This document shows positions 1 through 10,059 of a stretch of 64,000 nt of DNA, one piece after another. Numbering within the stretch: position 1 is the first letter of the stretch; every line of letters begins with the position of its first letter. Under the pieces are notes generated by a model. It was not told the origin of the DNA. It saw only the letters and a list, made by a program, of their open reading frames with translations, and did not search any database. Origin of the DNA: Diphasiastrum complanatum (lineage: Eukaryota; Streptophyta; Lycopodiopsida; Lycopodiales; Lycopodiaceae); NCBI GenBank assembly GCA_029204225.1, contig CM055109.1, positions 20,132,349 through 20,196,348 on the forward strand, in the 5' to 3' direction. A program made the position numbers and the translations under genes.

Positions 1-833
1 ACTTATGCTGTAAAGTACTAGCAAGGGACATGGCCTCAACAAGTGTGGGTGGACGGAAAGAAGAGACATCGTATCGTAGAGCGCCACGAAGTCCAGCAAT
101 GTAGCGAGAAATAAGCTCGGTGGGCTGAAGATCTGTAAAGAGGTAGGAAAGGTCCATAAACTGATCTATATAGGAAGAAAGATCACCAGTCTGAGTAAGA
201 CTACGGAATATATCACGCTGGCGGCTCAGCCACTGAGGGTCAATCATAGCATGACGAAGATCACGACGAAAGGTAGGCCATAACTGGAGACCGTCCCGAT
301 CAGGGTCAAGTCGGTAGACCCGCCACCAAGTGGCAGCACGTCCATCTAAATGTAAGGCGGCTAACTGGATCTTCTGAGGATCAGTCTTAGGGTAAATCTG
401 AAAATAAGTATCAAGCTTTGCAAACCAATTCTCTAACAAGTTCCCGTCAGATGAACCAGAATAGGTGGCAAGCTGTACCCGATCACGAAAATCTCGAGCA
501 AAATGTGGCTCAAGAGCTAGATGTCGTGGAAAATGTGACTCAGGAGCAGTAAAACGTGGAAAACCGGGTGGTGGGTTAGGTGGAAAATGAGGCCCACCGC
601 CAAAGGAAGTAGACGAGGATGGAAGTCCAAATGGAGACCCAAATGATGAATGAACAGGGGCTTTGCCAGGTCCATGTGGCTGTAAGGAATCAATCTGTGA
701 CTGCATAGTGGCAAAGCCGGTCTATAGAGTGGTAAAAACGACTACTGAGGAGAGTAAGAGAGTCACGCATATCAGCAAACTATTCATCTAAAGGTCCGGA
801 ATGACTCGCAGGTGTAGTGGGTGAGCTAGCCAT
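1..833 (-). pseudogene. gag of gypsy element A, broken and cut by window edge
   Basis: The frame is homologous to the gag of element D across the capsid-like region (motifs LLENWFAKLDTYF, ATWWRVYR, RYIAGLRGALRY). The start chosen is the ATG complementary to 831-833, which opens MASSPTTP, comparable to MAHSPTP in D. Two lesions are visible: an in-frame TAG at 780-782, and one extra base relative to D in the stretch about 720-770, so the capsid part continues in another frame. At 8-20 it keeps 13 nt that are missing from D. The zinc knuckle and everything downstream lie beyond the window. The normal role would be the particle-forming structural protein. It is non-functional as it stands. Confidence 0.85.
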
Positions 834-1839
834 GAGGAAGAAAAAGTAAGCGAGAAAAGAAATGTGCTAAACAATTGGACGAACTGAAGGAGAGGACATA
901 AGTCATCACAACAGGCACGCCAATGAAAAGACACAATAGAACTCGCGATGTAAGATGAACGGAAAGGACAACTAAGTAAGAAATACCTCGTAACCGCAAC
1001 CGGAAGTGAGCTGAAAAATAGCGGCGATATGTCGAGGTACCGGGCAGCCTCCAAAAAAGATGCTAAGGGCCCGACAACGTGGAGTAAACGGTGGGTAAAA
1101 GTATGGGAAACAATAATGGACTATGGGGCTGGAAAGGGAGCAGCCAAGGAAAGGAAGTGATAACAAAAAGGAGGTATGGGCAGCGAGGAAACAAGGCTGA
1201 AAAACCAGAGATCGCCCTTCAAGGGTAAAAAAAAGTTTGCGATAAAGACGGGGAGCAATCCCGATGCGCGATGAAGTTGGGTGGGAGTGGCTTTCTAAGC
1301 ATCTAGGCGTGTTTGTATTGTCCGCGGTAGGGTTGCGAACACAGACAGCAGTGTAGGAGGGTGAGCTGAAATTGAGGCGGATGTAGGGCGCCAGCTATGG
1401 TGGAGTGTGGGCGTCCAAGAGAGGTAGTAAACGGCAAAAAAAAATTGGATCAAAAAGATGGGTTGGTAGGGCGCTAGGAGTGGCTGATGGAAGGTGGCGA
1501 ATAGGGGCAGCAAAAAGCGGAAATTTTCAGCAAAGGAAGGAGCAGTAGGGCGTTGGTCAGCAAGCATGAGGGCGCCCAATAGGGCAGCAAATAGGAGGCA
1601 GTAGGGCGCCCAAAATAGGGGAGGAAAAAGGTTGAAAATGCAGCAGTAGGCAGCCAGCAAGAGGGCGCTAGAAATGGGCAGCAAGTGGGCGCCTGTCCTC
1701 CTCCAATCCGTCGTGAAAATCTGCAAGACAAGTGTGGAGAAATGCTGAAGATCTGGCTGAAAAATGGTGAAGATCCAAGCTGAAGATGGGCGCCCTCCTG
1801 TGAGAGAAAAATCTGCTCAATGGAGATGCTCAGGAAAGT
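834..1839 (-). other. 5' leader of gypsy element A with repeated GGGCGCC-like motif
   Basis: About 1 kb lies between the primer-binding site and gag. It has no convincing coding frame; the open frames here are low-complexity and unlike known proteins. On the plus strand the heptamer GGGCGCC or a close variant recurs about nine times between 1384 and 1795 (near 1384, 1408, 1469, 1539, 1570, 1605, 1664, 1688 and 1787). It could be a packaging or structured leader element; that is inference. Confidence 0.55.
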
Positions 1840-1851
1840 GCTCTGATACCA
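1840..1851 (-). promoter_or_regulatory. Primer-binding site (tRNA-iMet) of element A
   Basis: The minus strand reads TGGTATCAGAGC directly next to the LTR end CATAACT. This is complementary to the 3' end of plant initiator tRNA-Met, the usual primer for minus-strand DNA synthesis in plant LTR elements. Confidence 0.9.
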
Positions 1852-2302
1852 AGTTATGAACGTAGCCACGGCTGATCTAGATTTAGTCTATGAAAGCATC
1901 ACATAAGCAAGACTTAACCCTAGAAAGCAGGAGAGAGAAAGCTTAAAGAGACTAAAGAAGGAGATCATATCATAAGCCAAGTAACAAATGACACAGAATC
2001 CCTACTTATAGCCAAGAGGAAGCCCTAAAAGGAAGCTTCCAGTGGCTAGGGCCAAACTGAGAGGGAAAATAGTGCGCCCTCCAAGAAGGCCCCCACTCTC
2101 AATAATATGACCAAATAACCAATATAGTGAATCATAGGGCCCAAGGCCAATAATATGGTCTAAATGTCAATAATAGGGCCCAAGGCCAACCATATAGTCT
2201 AAATGTCAAATAATGAATAAAAAAGGGCCCAAAGCCTGCCTATGCATAAAGTAAAGTAAATGTAAATGGACATGGCGAATGTAATGAGCCGAGTCCATAA
2301 CT
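1852..2302 (-). repeat. 5' LTR of gypsy element A
   Basis: This 451-bp LTR aligns with the 3' LTR of D (22706-23125), sharing GTTATGGACTCGG at the start and stretches around TTATGTGATGCTTTCATAG near the end. It ends exactly at the primer-binding site. Termini are AGTTATG..CATAACT. It should hold the element promoter; I did not pick a specific TATA box. Confidence 0.88.
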
Positions 2303-2331
2303 GCCCTACTGTGGTGTTAGGATCTATTACA
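2303..2331 (+). repeat. Terminal 29-30 nt of a B-family LTR
   Basis: From 2302 to 2331 the sequence equals the last 30 nt of the LTR of element B, in the orientation opposite to B, and abuts the outer edge of A's LTR. The simplest reading is that A inserted into an older B-family LTR 29 nt from its end. The flank beyond 2331 is not a primer-binding site, so this was an outer LTR edge or a solo LTR. Confidence 0.7.
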
Positions 2332-2741
2332 AGATGTGTACGAAAAGAAAAGTGAGGTGTAGTGGTCTTGGGTCGAATGGTTGGAAAGAGAGTGGTCTGG
2401 CCAATAGAGAGTAAGAGCAGCGAGTGATCAGCAAGGGTGGGAGAGAGACTGGTTCACCATAGGAGAAGACCAAAGAGTGCTACAAGCAACACACACTCTG
2501 CCTTCATAGAAAATTTTGGGAGCTCAAGTCAAGCCTGTTGTCAAGGATTTACAAGTTGTGTATGGCTGAATGTGTCCTTACCTTGGTCTATTTCAACAAT
2601 GAGGTCTCTAACACAAAGCCAAGCTCTTTTCTAAGATTGACCTTCATTTCCATATGCATCCTGCTAATTATATAAGATCACTTTCGTACCCATTCTAGCT
2701 TGTATAAATTTTTCTCTTTGGGTCTTAGTCGCCTACCTTTC
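2332..2741 (+). pseudogene. Old gypsy element C, part 1 (start of reverse transcriptase)
   Basis: From about 2500 the sequence aligns, with many stops and frameshifts, to the reverse transcriptase of D; FSKIDL is readable at about 2627-2645, followed by HMHP, the equivalent of RMHPSDE. The reading continues across the insertion of B: it resumes at 9220 with the YFDDIL catalytic box. 2332-2500 has no assignable content. 2737-2741 (CTTTC) is the left copy of B's target duplication. Confidence 0.72.
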
Positions 2742-3099
2742 TGTAATAGATCCTAACACCACAGTAGGGCAAACACTAACTGATCCACCCAACCTTGCCT
2801 ACTCCCTGATATAGAGTAAGCCCCTCCTAGCCCAGTGTGAGGACTGGTAGCATGCTACAGCCAAGTGTCGGCCACGTGGCACTGACGTGGCCGACTACAC
2901 GTCGGGACCCAACTGGGGGCCCTATCCTGCTGACAGGGTCCCTAGGCTGTGTTAGGCCCGCCATGGCTATGGACCGTGCTGGGGCACACTACTCACACTG
3001 TCTTGCCCTGTTGGTCATGTACGCTGGACACGACCCTGACTGTGGTATCTGACCTATCTGTGTTCTCTAGGGTTCGGCACTGGTTACGAACTCGTAACA
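2742..3099 (-). repeat. 3' LTR of element B (358 bp)
   Basis: Ends are TG..CA in element orientation. It equals the 5' LTR except for two visible substitutions (CTACAG versus CTACTG near 2856, and GACTACACG versus GACTGCACG near 2895) and the absence of the 246-bp duplication. Confidence 0.95.
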
Positions 3100-3112
3100 C
3101 TCCCTCCCCCTT
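3100..3112 (-). promoter_or_regulatory. Polypurine tract of element B
   Basis: The minus strand reads AAGGGGGAGGGAGTG immediately before the LTR start TGTTACG. This is the normal site where plus-strand DNA synthesis is primed. The pol stop codon at 3111 overlaps it. Confidence 0.88.
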
Positions 3113-5144
3113 AAGAACCGTCTTGGTCCTCTAAGACAAAGTCTGGAAAAATCTTGCGAAGGACGCTGCCTCTTTCCCAAGTGGCATTCTCAACAGGCTG
3201 ATCATTCCACTTAACCAGATATTCTCGGTATAGAGTATGACGAGTTTGCGTCTCTCTACTATCTAGAATTTCCTCTGGTTCATGTGGAGGTTGTTGAGGA
3301 TCCAATGGGAGAACTAGAACACTGTCCCCTACCAGATTATCTGATCTGGTTAAGGCTTTTCGTAACTGACTTACATGAAAAACTGGAAAAACCTTACTGC
3401 TGTGTGGGAGTTCTAGTTCATAGGTGACCTCGCCTAGTCTCCTACTGATGGTAAAGGGACCACAATACCTTGGAGACAACTTAGCACACACTCCTGATTT
3501 GAGGGTTTTAGAGTCAACTGGGACTCTCAAGTAGACTTTCTCACCAGTGGAGAACTGCACATCCCGTCTGTGTGGATCTGCATAATGCCTGGCTCGATCC
3601 TGGGATTGTCTAATGCTATGCTTAGCATGTTCTATCATCTGGTTTAGGTCTTCTAAAAAGTTTCTGGCTGCTTCAACTTTTTCTTGTTTAAACCCTACAG
3701 CTGTGGGTGAGCGTGGCTGAAAACCGTACATCAGCATAAATGGGCTGTATCCCGTAGCTGAATGTTTGGTACTGTTGTAAGCAAACTCTAATATCGAGAG
3801 ATACTCCTCCCAATTAGTCTGCCTCTTGCTGACGTATGCACGAAGCATATCCTCCAGCACTTGATTTACCCTTTCTGTTTGACCGTCCGTCTGTGGATGG
3901 TCGGTGGTACTCATATTAAGTTTAGTATGGAGATGATGGAATACTGCCTTCCAAAAATTTCCAGTAAACTTACTGTCCCGGTCGCTGACTATGTCGGAAG
4001 GTAGACCGTACAATTTAAATAGCCCGTCTACAAACAACCTCGCTAACTCTGGAGCTCTAACGGTTGTTTTGGTCGGAATAAAATGAGCCATTTTGGTCAG
4101 ACGGTCAACTGTGACCCATATAGCGTCATTACCCTTTTGGGTTTTAGGCAGGCCTACTATAAAATCCATGGAGATACTCTCCCATTTACCAGCTGGTATT
4201 TCTAAGGGATGCAACAACCCTCCTGCCTTTAAACGCTCTGCTTTATTTACTTGACATTTCTGGCAACTGGTTACATACTGGTGGACGTCCTTTTTCATAC
4301 TGGGCCAGAAAAATTGCCTACGAAGAAGCTCATAGGTCTTCTGTATGCCTGGGTGTCCCGCGCTAGGATTGTCATGACATTCATATAGGACCTGCTGCCT
4401 ATAATCCTCTGAATTGGGGACACATACTCTATCTCTATAGAGCAAGTACTCATCCTGAATGGAATACTGTTTCCATTTGAATCCTTGAGTCAACTGACCC
4501 TCAACCACTGGGGTTTGCTTGGGTAATACAGGCTCAGAATCCTCAACGTCATCTGATGACGTATACTCGGACTCATCATCATCCTCAACGGAAGCTGCCG
4601 TATTCTTGGATGAACTGGCACCAGCCCCGGGAACTGGTTCTGGAGTCTGTAACTGTCTGTTCTGGACTGAATTCCAGATAATAGAGAAGAATGCATCATG
4701 CTGGCATTTCCCTCTCAAGGACTCGAGTAACTCATTACGAATCTGAGTAAAACTCAGCTCGTTTATCATAGGCATTCTGCTAAGGGCATCTGCTACTGTA
4801 TTGAATTTTCCACGCCTATATCTGATAGACATGTCAAACTCTTGCATCAACTCTGCCCAATGAGCTTTTCGACCTCTAAGCTCAGGTTGATTGCAAAGGT
4901 ATCTGAGACTCTCATGGTCTGTCAGGACCTCAAAGTTGGCACCATACAAATAATGCCTCCAAGTCTTAAGGGCATGGACTATAGAAAAGAGTTCCTTTTC
5001 ATAGGCACTATACCTAGTCTGTGCTGGCTCGAGTTTTTTACTCTCGAACGCAACTGGCCGTCCACCCTGAGTTAGCACAGCACCTACTGCAAAGTCGCTA
5101 GCATCTGTTTCGACCACAAATGGCTGATTGGGGTCGACGACTTT
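3111..5144 (-). CDS. RNase H, integrase and chromodomain part of element B pol
   Basis: This is the second half of B's polyprotein, in the same frame as the first half and separated by one TGA codon (5145-5147). The first in-frame ATG is at 5117, inside the RNase H domain. Visible in order: RNase H (VETDAS; TDHESLRYL), an acidic serine-rich linker (about residues 160-200), the integrase zinc-binding region (H..H then CQKC), and the DDE core with D in SMDFIVGL (about 317), D in SDRDSKF (about 377) and E in TERVN (about 415). It ends in the PRYCGPF fold and a chromodomain-like tail (YLVKWNDQPVENATWE). Roles are degradation of the RNA template, integration and probably chromatin targeting. The acidic linker looks unusually long for this family. 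As it stands, synthesis would need readthrough of the stop. Confidence 0.93.
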   Translation of the reverse strand, partial: KVVDPNQPFVVETDASDFAVGAVLTQGGRPVAFESKKLEPAQTRYSAYEKELFSIVHALKTWRHYLYGANFEVLTDHESLRYLCNQPELRGRKAHWAELMQEFDMSIRYRRGKFNTVADALSRMPMINELSFTQIRNELLESLRGKCQHDAFFSIIWNSVQNRQLQTPEPVPGAGASSSKNTAASVEDDDESEYTSSDDVEDSEPVLPKQTPVVEGQLTQGFKWKQYSIQDEYLLYRDRVCVPNSEDYRQQVLYECHDNPSAGHPGIQKTYELLRRQFFWPSMKKDVHQYVTSCQKCQVNKAERLKAGGLLHPLEIPAGKWESISMDFIVGLPKTQKGNDAIWVTVDRLTKMAHFIPTKTTVRAPELARLFVDGLFKLYGLPSDIVSDRDSKFTGNFWKAVFHHLHTKLNMSTTDHPQTDGQTERVNQVLEDMLRAYVSKRQTNWEEYLSILEFAYNSTKHSATGYSPFMLMYGFQPRSPTAVGFKQEKVEAARNFLEDLNQMIEHAKHSIRQSQDRARHYADPHRRDVQFSTGEKVYLRVPVDSKTLKSGVCAKLSPRYCGPFTISRRLGEVTYELELPHSSKVFPVFHVSQLRKALTRSDNLVGDSVLVLPLDPQQPPHEPEEILDSRETQTRHTLYREYLVKWNDQPVENATWERGSVLRKIFPDFVLEDQDGS

Positions 5145-7898
5145 TCAAACTGGTGCTGTAGCTAAGGCTGTTTTGAGAGCATCAAAGCTCTCCTGCTGTG
5201 CGGACTCCCAAATGAACTCCTTTCCCTTCCCCTTAAGGAGATTTGTCATAGGGACTACTATCTGAGCATATTCCTTGATAAATCGTCTGTAATATCCCGC
5301 CAGACCAAGAAAGATTTGAAGTTCCAAAATATTCTGAGGTCTCAGCCAACTGAGTATGGCTTTAACCTTATTTGGGTCCATCTTAATCCCATCTGAAGAG
5401 ATAATGTGACCCAAATATGCTACTTCTTCAACGAAGAATTCACACTTGGATTGTTTAGCATAAAGCCTATGCTTTCTGAGCAGTCGAAACACCTTTCTGA
5501 GGTGTTTTAGATGCTCCTTCCTCGTTTTGCTGTAGACGAGGATGTCATCTAAAAATACGACTACAAACTTACCCAAGTATGGTCTGAGGACACTGTTCAT
5601 CAAGGTCATAAAGGTAGCTGGAGCATTTGTGAGACCAAATGGCATCACCTTAAACTCATAATGACCGTGATGAGTCCTAAAAGCTGTTTTCGAGACATCT
5701 TCCGATTTTATACGGACTTGATGATATCCCGATCTGAGATCTATTTTGCTGAAAAACTTAGCCCCGTCGAGTTGATTAAACAACTCGTCTGCCCGAGGCA
5801 TAGGGTATTTATTCTTAATTGTGACTTTATTGAGGGCTCTGTAATCTACGCAAAGACGCATAGACCCCTCTTTCTTTTTCACCAATAGGACTGGTGAGGC
5901 CCATGGTGAACTACTGGTCTGAATTTGGCCTTTCCCAAGATAGTCTGTTAACTGCCTAGTTATTTCTTCATCCTCTGTTCGGCTGACCCGATACGGAGGC
6001 TTAGAAACAGGTGCTGTACCTGCTACTAGGTTTATTACATGATCTACCTCTCTGCTAGGTGGTAAACCATGTGGCAAATCTTCAGGAAAAACATCTTTAA
6101 ATTTAGACAATAAAGTTTCTAATTTACTGATTTTCTGCTGAATAGAACTGGAAATAGAAACTTCAGGAATAAACTGAAAGTCACATAAGAATACCTGATG
6201 GTCTTCGTCTCCGATTAGCTGACAGAGCTCTGAACTGCAGACCATAGGGCTGTTGGGAACATCATGCTCCCCATGCAACTGGATCTCTCGGCCTTTATAC
6301 TGAAAGCTGAGGGTGTTCTCCTGATAGTTTCTGTGGAGGGAAGGTCCTAAACTGTAGAGCCAATCTCTCCCGAGAACAATGTCTGTTCGATCCAGGTGCA
6401 TTATCTGAAAGTTTATTTGATCTTGGTACCCCTGAATACCAAGATTTAACTTACTTACCATAGTTTCCCATATTTTTTTATCTTCACCCTTAGCTAATGA
6501 AACTATGTACCTATGCTGACTAGGTACTTCTGGTAGTTTAAGCTTTTTAACCAGGGTGTGGTTGATGAAATTATGGGTTGCCCCATCATCAACCATGACT
6601 CTTACTGACTGGTTACCAACTTTCCCATGCATACGTACTAGGTCATGCGGCCCAAAGCTGAAGGGTCTCGCTAGCATTGCAGAGGTCAGCTGGCAACAGT
6701 GTTCATGATCTTCATGATACACTTTGATCTCGGAAGCTGCCGAGTCACTGGAGAAACATACAGTCTGAACAAGATGAACTTGTTTTTTATCTTTCTTATC
6801 TTTTTTAGTGAAAGGCCCCTTGGGACACTGTCTGACTGTGTGTCCCTTGCCCATACACACAAAGCACAAACGTTCTTGTTTGGCTTTCTCAAAATCATCT
6901 GGTTTTAAGGGCTGTATGAGTGAAGGGCGTTTCTGAGGAGCTTCACCTTTAAATTTATCTTCTTTCTTTCTTTTTAAAAATTTCTTTTTAAATTGAAAGT
7001 CTTTCTGAGGAAGCTGCTCAGAAAGTGGTTGTTGTCTCGCTCTCTTCCTACCCACTGAATCATCATAGATTTGAGCATATCTGAGAGCTTGCTCAAGGGT
7101 AGTAGGCGAGTTTCTCTGGACCTCTACTTTATATTCATCTTTGAGGCCACGGACAAATCCCCTGATTTTTTGATAGTCATCCATATTTTTAATCTTTAAA
7201 ATTGCCTCTCGATACTGCGAGATATATTGGATGAGGGACTTGTCCATTACTGTTCTTTCCCAGGCTTCCCAGGCTCTATCAAGTTCATTCTCTGGTAGAA
7301 ATTCTCTTAGGAAAGCTTCTTCAAAAGCTTTCCATGACCGGGGAGTCTGCCCAGTCTCCTGGAGATTTAACCACCACTTATAGGCCATAGGCCCTAAAGA
7401 AAGACTGGCCTCAATTGCTTTCAAATGGTCAGGGGTCTGTTTAAGAGCATGAATGTTCTTCCATTTGCTGAGGAAGGTTTGTAGAATATCTGCATTTCTA
7501 TCCTTCTCTTCCCCATTAAAAGTAGGAGGCTTTAAATCTTTAAAAACACTGGGGTGAGACCGTAAAGTCTCACCCGAAACTGATGGAAGTGGAGAAGGGG
7601 ATAACTGAGAAGTGGAGGGAAGGCTTCCTTTCGCGGAGCTCAAAATCAAGTTTTTGAGTTCAGCGAACGAGTCGTCCATACTGGACTTGAAATTGGCTAA
7701 TGCCAACTTCAGTTCATCCACTTCTGTTACCAATTGGAGGAACTGCTCCTTGGTAACCAGTTCGTCGAGTTCTTCGGCGAACTGTTCCTGTTCTTCTACT
7801 TCCATGGGTTCCTTCCCTTTTCTGTAAGCCAAGGCTTCTGTTTCAAGTTCGTCGAAGCCTCTCTCCTGGGGTTGATCAGGTCCCTGAGGAGTGGTCAT
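5145..7898 (-). CDS. Gag, protease and reverse transcriptase part of element B
   Basis: The 917-aa frame starts MTTPQGPDQ. Visible in order: an acidic, coiled-coil-like N-terminus (to about 90), a retrotransposon gag capsid region ([19 protein letters not shown]), a CCHC zinc knuckle [14 protein letters not shown] near residue 345, the aspartic protease motif [10 protein letters not shown] near 434 (the residue before DGA is D, where many relatives have DTGA or DSGA), and reverse transcriptase with [12 protein letters not shown] and the catalytic FLDDIL near 781. The frame ends at TGA just where the RT-RNase H connection should continue (APV then stop). An Arg codon CGA mutated at its CpG would give this TGA; that is inference. 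Gag-pol is otherwise one frame, with no gag/pol frameshift. Confidence 0.94.
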   Translation of the reverse strand: MTTPQGPDQPQERGFDELETEALAYRKGKEPMEVEEQEQFAEELDELVTKEQFLQLVTEVDELKLALANFKSSMDDSFAELKNLILSSAKGSLPSTSQLSPSPLPSVSGETLRSHPSVFKDLKPPTFNGEEKDRNADILQTFLSKWKNIHALKQTPDHLKAIEASLSLGPMAYKWWLNLQETGQTPRSWKAFEEAFLREFLPENELDRAWEAWERTVMDKSLIQYISQYREAILKIKNMDDYQKIRGFVRGLKDEYKVEVQRNSPTTLEQALRYAQIYDDSVGRKRARQQPLSEQLPQKDFQFKKKFLKRKKEDKFKGEAPQKRPSLIQPLKPDDFEKAKQERLCFVCMGKGHTVRQCPKGPFTKKDKKDKKQVHLVQTVCFSSDSAASEIKVYHEDHEHCCQLTSAMLARPFSFGPHDLVRMHGKVGNQSVRVMVDDGATHNFINHTLVKKLKLPEVPSQHRYIVSLAKGEDKKIWETMVSKLNLGIQGYQDQINFQIMHLDRTDIVLGRDWLYSLGPSLHRNYQENTLSFQYKGREIQLHGEHDVPNSPMVCSSELCQLIGDEDHQVFLCDFQFIPEVSISSSIQQKISKLETLLSKFKDVFPEDLPHGLPPSREVDHVINLVAGTAPVSKPPYRVSRTEDEEITRQLTDYLGKGQIQTSSSPWASPVLLVKKKEGSMRLCVDYRALNKVTIKNKYPMPRADELFNQLDGAKFFSKIDLRSGYHQVRIKSEDVSKTAFRTHHGHYEFKVMPFGLTNAPATFMTLMNSVLRPYLGKFVVVFLDDILVYSKTRKEHLKHLRKVFRLLRKHRLYAKQSKCEFFVEEVAYLGHIISSDGIKMDPNKVKAILSWLRPQNILELQIFLGLAGYYRRFIKEYAQIVVPMTNLLKGKGKEFIWESAQQESFDALKTALATAPV

Positions 7899-8596
7899 CT
7901 TCGAAACTGAAAGAGAGCTACCTTAACTTCTGAAGGAAAAAAGTCTAAAAGACTAATTTACAACTGTACAAGGGAAAGGAAAGATGACTTAGCTGTTCCT
8001 TTTCCAAAGAAAGAATGAAGAGGAACCCTTTCAGCTCTTTTCCCCAAAATTTCAGACCTGCTGTTCCGAAAAATGCCAGTTTGAAGCTTCAAAACGGTGC
8101 TAAATTTCCCGGTTTTTTGAGGATAGTAGCTCGCTGGTCTGATAGGAATCCTCTCGCTCCAAATCTCTGACGTTGGGGCCCAAAAACTTGTTGAAAAACC
8201 AGATTTTCAGAAGTACTGGCAGAAGTACTGGCAGCGCTGGCCCTGCTCCTCCTTTTTGGCTTCAAACTCGCTGAGAACCAGTAACTTTTTCCCTGGAAAT
8301 CGGATGTAGGTCTCTGACTGTACAGCGATGGAGGTGCTGGCTTCTTCCTACTCTAATTTCGCTGGGAAAACTATAGAGAATCCTCTCAACTCAGTGGGAA
8401 ACAGCTGTTTTTTCAGCGAGTTACCTACACTTGGAATCTGACTCCTTGCTACTATGATTTCTCAGTGGAAATCAGAAGTTTGAAGGCTGCTCCTACAGCG
8501 ATCCTCCTCCTCTATTCCTCTCTGAGAATCTGAGAAACACTTCCTATCTTCTGATAGCTTTCTCTACTACTGTCCTGAACTCCCTAGGATGGAGAT
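7899..8596 (-). other. 5' leader of element B
   Basis: About 700 bp between primer-binding site and gag start, without a convincing reading frame. The length is ordinary for this type of element. Confidence 0.8.
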
Positions 8597-8609
8597 GGCT
8601 CTGATACCA
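8597..8609 (-). promoter_or_regulatory. Primer-binding site (tRNA-iMet) of element B
   Basis: The minus strand reads TGGTATCAGAGCC, one base after the LTR end TTACA. It is complementary to the 3' end of initiator tRNA-Met. Confidence 0.95.
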
Positions 8610-8610
8610 G

Positions 8611-9214
8611 TGTAATAGATCCTAACACCACAGTAGGGCAAACACTAACTGATCCACCCAACCTTGCCTACTCCCTGATATAGAGTAAGCCCCTCCTAGC
8701 CCAGTGTGAGGACTGGTAGCATGCTACTGCCAAGTGTCGGCCACGTGGCACTGACGTGGCCGACTGCACGTCGGGACCCAACTGGGGGCCCTATCCTGCT
8801 GACAGGGTCCCTAGGCTGTGTTAGGCCCGCCATGGCTATGGACCGTGCTGGGGCACACTACTCACACTGTCTTGCCCTGTTGGTCATGCACTAACTGATC
8901 CACCCAACCTTGCCTACTCCCTGATATAGAGTAAGCCCCTCCTAGCCCAGTGTGAGGACTGGTAGCATGCTACTGCCAAGTGTCGGCCACGTGGCACTGA
9001 CGTGGCCGACTGCACGTCGGGACCCAACTGGGGGCCCTATCCTGCTGACAGGGTCCCTAGGCTGTGTTAGGCCCGCCATGGCTATGGACCGTGCTGGGGC
9101 ACACTACTCACACTGTCTTGCCCTGTTGGTCATGTACGCTGGACACGACCCTGACTGTGGTATCTGACCTATCTGTGTTCTCTAGGGTTCGGCACTGGTT
9201 ACGAACTCGTAACA
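8611..9214 (-). repeat. 5' LTR of element B, lengthened to 604 bp
   Basis: Same ends as the 3' LTR but 246 bp longer. The extra length is exactly one direct tandem copy of an internal segment (8643-8888 and 8889-9134). Both copies share the two bases that differ from the 3' LTR. Since LTRs are copied from one template at integration, the duplication happened after insertion or during reverse transcription. Confidence 0.95.
8643..9134. repeat. 246-bp tandem duplication inside the 5' LTR of B
   Basis: Unit 1 is 8643-8888 and unit 2 is 8889-9134; both start CACTAACTGATCCACCC. The length difference of the two LTRs (604 minus 358) equals the unit exactly. Confidence 0.95.
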
Positions 9215-9219
9215 CTTTC

Positions 9220-10059
9220 TTCATACCATGACTCATATTTTCATTGTTTATTTTGATGACATTCTTGTTTTAAGTATTTCTTTACACGACCATGTTATCC
9301 ATTTACGTTCTATTTTTCATCTCCTTGTTACACGTCTTCTATATGGTAGGAGAAAGAGATCCAAGTGTTCTTTCCTTGCCTTTGTTATATTTTATGGTCA
9401 CATTCCTCATATGGTCGTCCTGTTCCCCATTTTTCTGATATCATTGAATCATTTGCTCAAGAAATTAGTTCCTTTTGTTTGGACAATCGAGTATCTAACT
9501 ACTTTTATTACCCTTAAACCTCTTTTATTTTATGTTCCTCTCATGTGTCTTCTTGATTTTTCAATTTTGTTGTCAAAACTGATGCTAGTTTTGTTGGATT
9601 GGGACCTATTTCACGTCAAGCGGCTAGTGTTGTTGCATATATCTTTATCGAACTCATTGTCATATTTTTATGACTCACAAATCTCTTCGTTATTTGTTCA
9701 CTCAAAAAGACCTAAGCGACCGTCAGTATCGTTAGCTCCAGTTTTTACAGACTCTCACTTTTGATATGCATTATAGACCTAGTGCTTCTAATGTTGCCAC
9801 TTATGCTTTGTCTCGACTTTTTGCCTTGCTACTCCTCCTTGGTTTGACTTCTTCCCTCTGCACACCCCAAGTGTCCTGATTTTCAAGACATTTATGCTTT
9901 TGCTTCTATTGCCTCAACCGTCCTCACCAAGTTTAATTCCTTCTTGATCATCATCTTATCATTATGGTGCATTATGAAATCATAGTTCTCTTGACCTTCA
10001 TCCCAAGTCATGTTCATTCCTCTCATGTTAGTGGCCACTTTGATTTTCAACAAAACTTG
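9220..10059 (+). pseudogene. Old gypsy element C, part 2 (RT end, RNase H, start of integrase)
   Basis: Directly after B the frame reads VYFDDILVLSISLHDHVIHL, aligned with the catalytic box VYFDDILIFSQSLAEHVAHL of D. Frameshifted matches to RNase H follow, then YRPSASNVATYALSRL near 9770 (YRPGRANTAADALSRL in D), and VSGHFDFQ near 10030 (VGGHFGFQ in D, the integrase zinc-binding region). Many stops and frameshifts. The alignment is cut at 10067 by the hAT transposon and resumes at 15316. Confidence 0.85.

Larger units (their letters stand above)
1..2302 (-). mobile_element. Ty3/gypsy LTR element A, 5' half only
   Basis: Read on the minus strand this is a 5' LTR (1852-2302), a tRNA-iMet primer-binding site, a leader of about 1 kb and a gag frame that runs off the window edge. 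The gag and LTR are close relatives of element D at 17.7-23.1 kb. The LTR ends are AGTTATG and CATAACT, an exact inverted pair, instead of the usual TG..CA. The other end lies outside the window, so completeness and target duplication cannot be judged. Confidence 0.88.
2742..9214 (-). mobile_element. Ty3/gypsy chromovirus B, nearly intact, with target duplication
   Basis: This 6.47-kb element on the minus strand has: 5' LTR 8611-9214, primer-binding site 8597-8609, gag-pol 7898-3111 broken by one TGA, a purine tract at 3100-3112 and 3' LTR 2742-3099. LTR ends are TGTTACGAG..TCTATTACA. The 5-bp duplication CTTTC flanks it (2737-2741 and 9215-9219). The LTRs differ by only a couple of substitutions apart from a 246-bp tandem duplication in the 5' LTR, so the insertion is recent relative to its neighbours. 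It sits inside the reverse transcriptase of element C. A chromodomain-like tail places it among chromoviruses. Confidence 0.95.

Noticed and set aside
517-1869. Several open frames on the minus strand of element A
   Set aside because: 517-714 is a shadow frame of gag; the others lie in the leader, are low-complexity and match nothing.
2837-3052. Open frames repeated at 2837, 8706 and 8952
   Set aside because: They are LTR sequence of B; their repetition follows the LTR copies and the 246-bp duplication.
6686-6908. Overlapping short frames on both strands within B
   Set aside because: Shadows of the gag zinc-knuckle and protease region.
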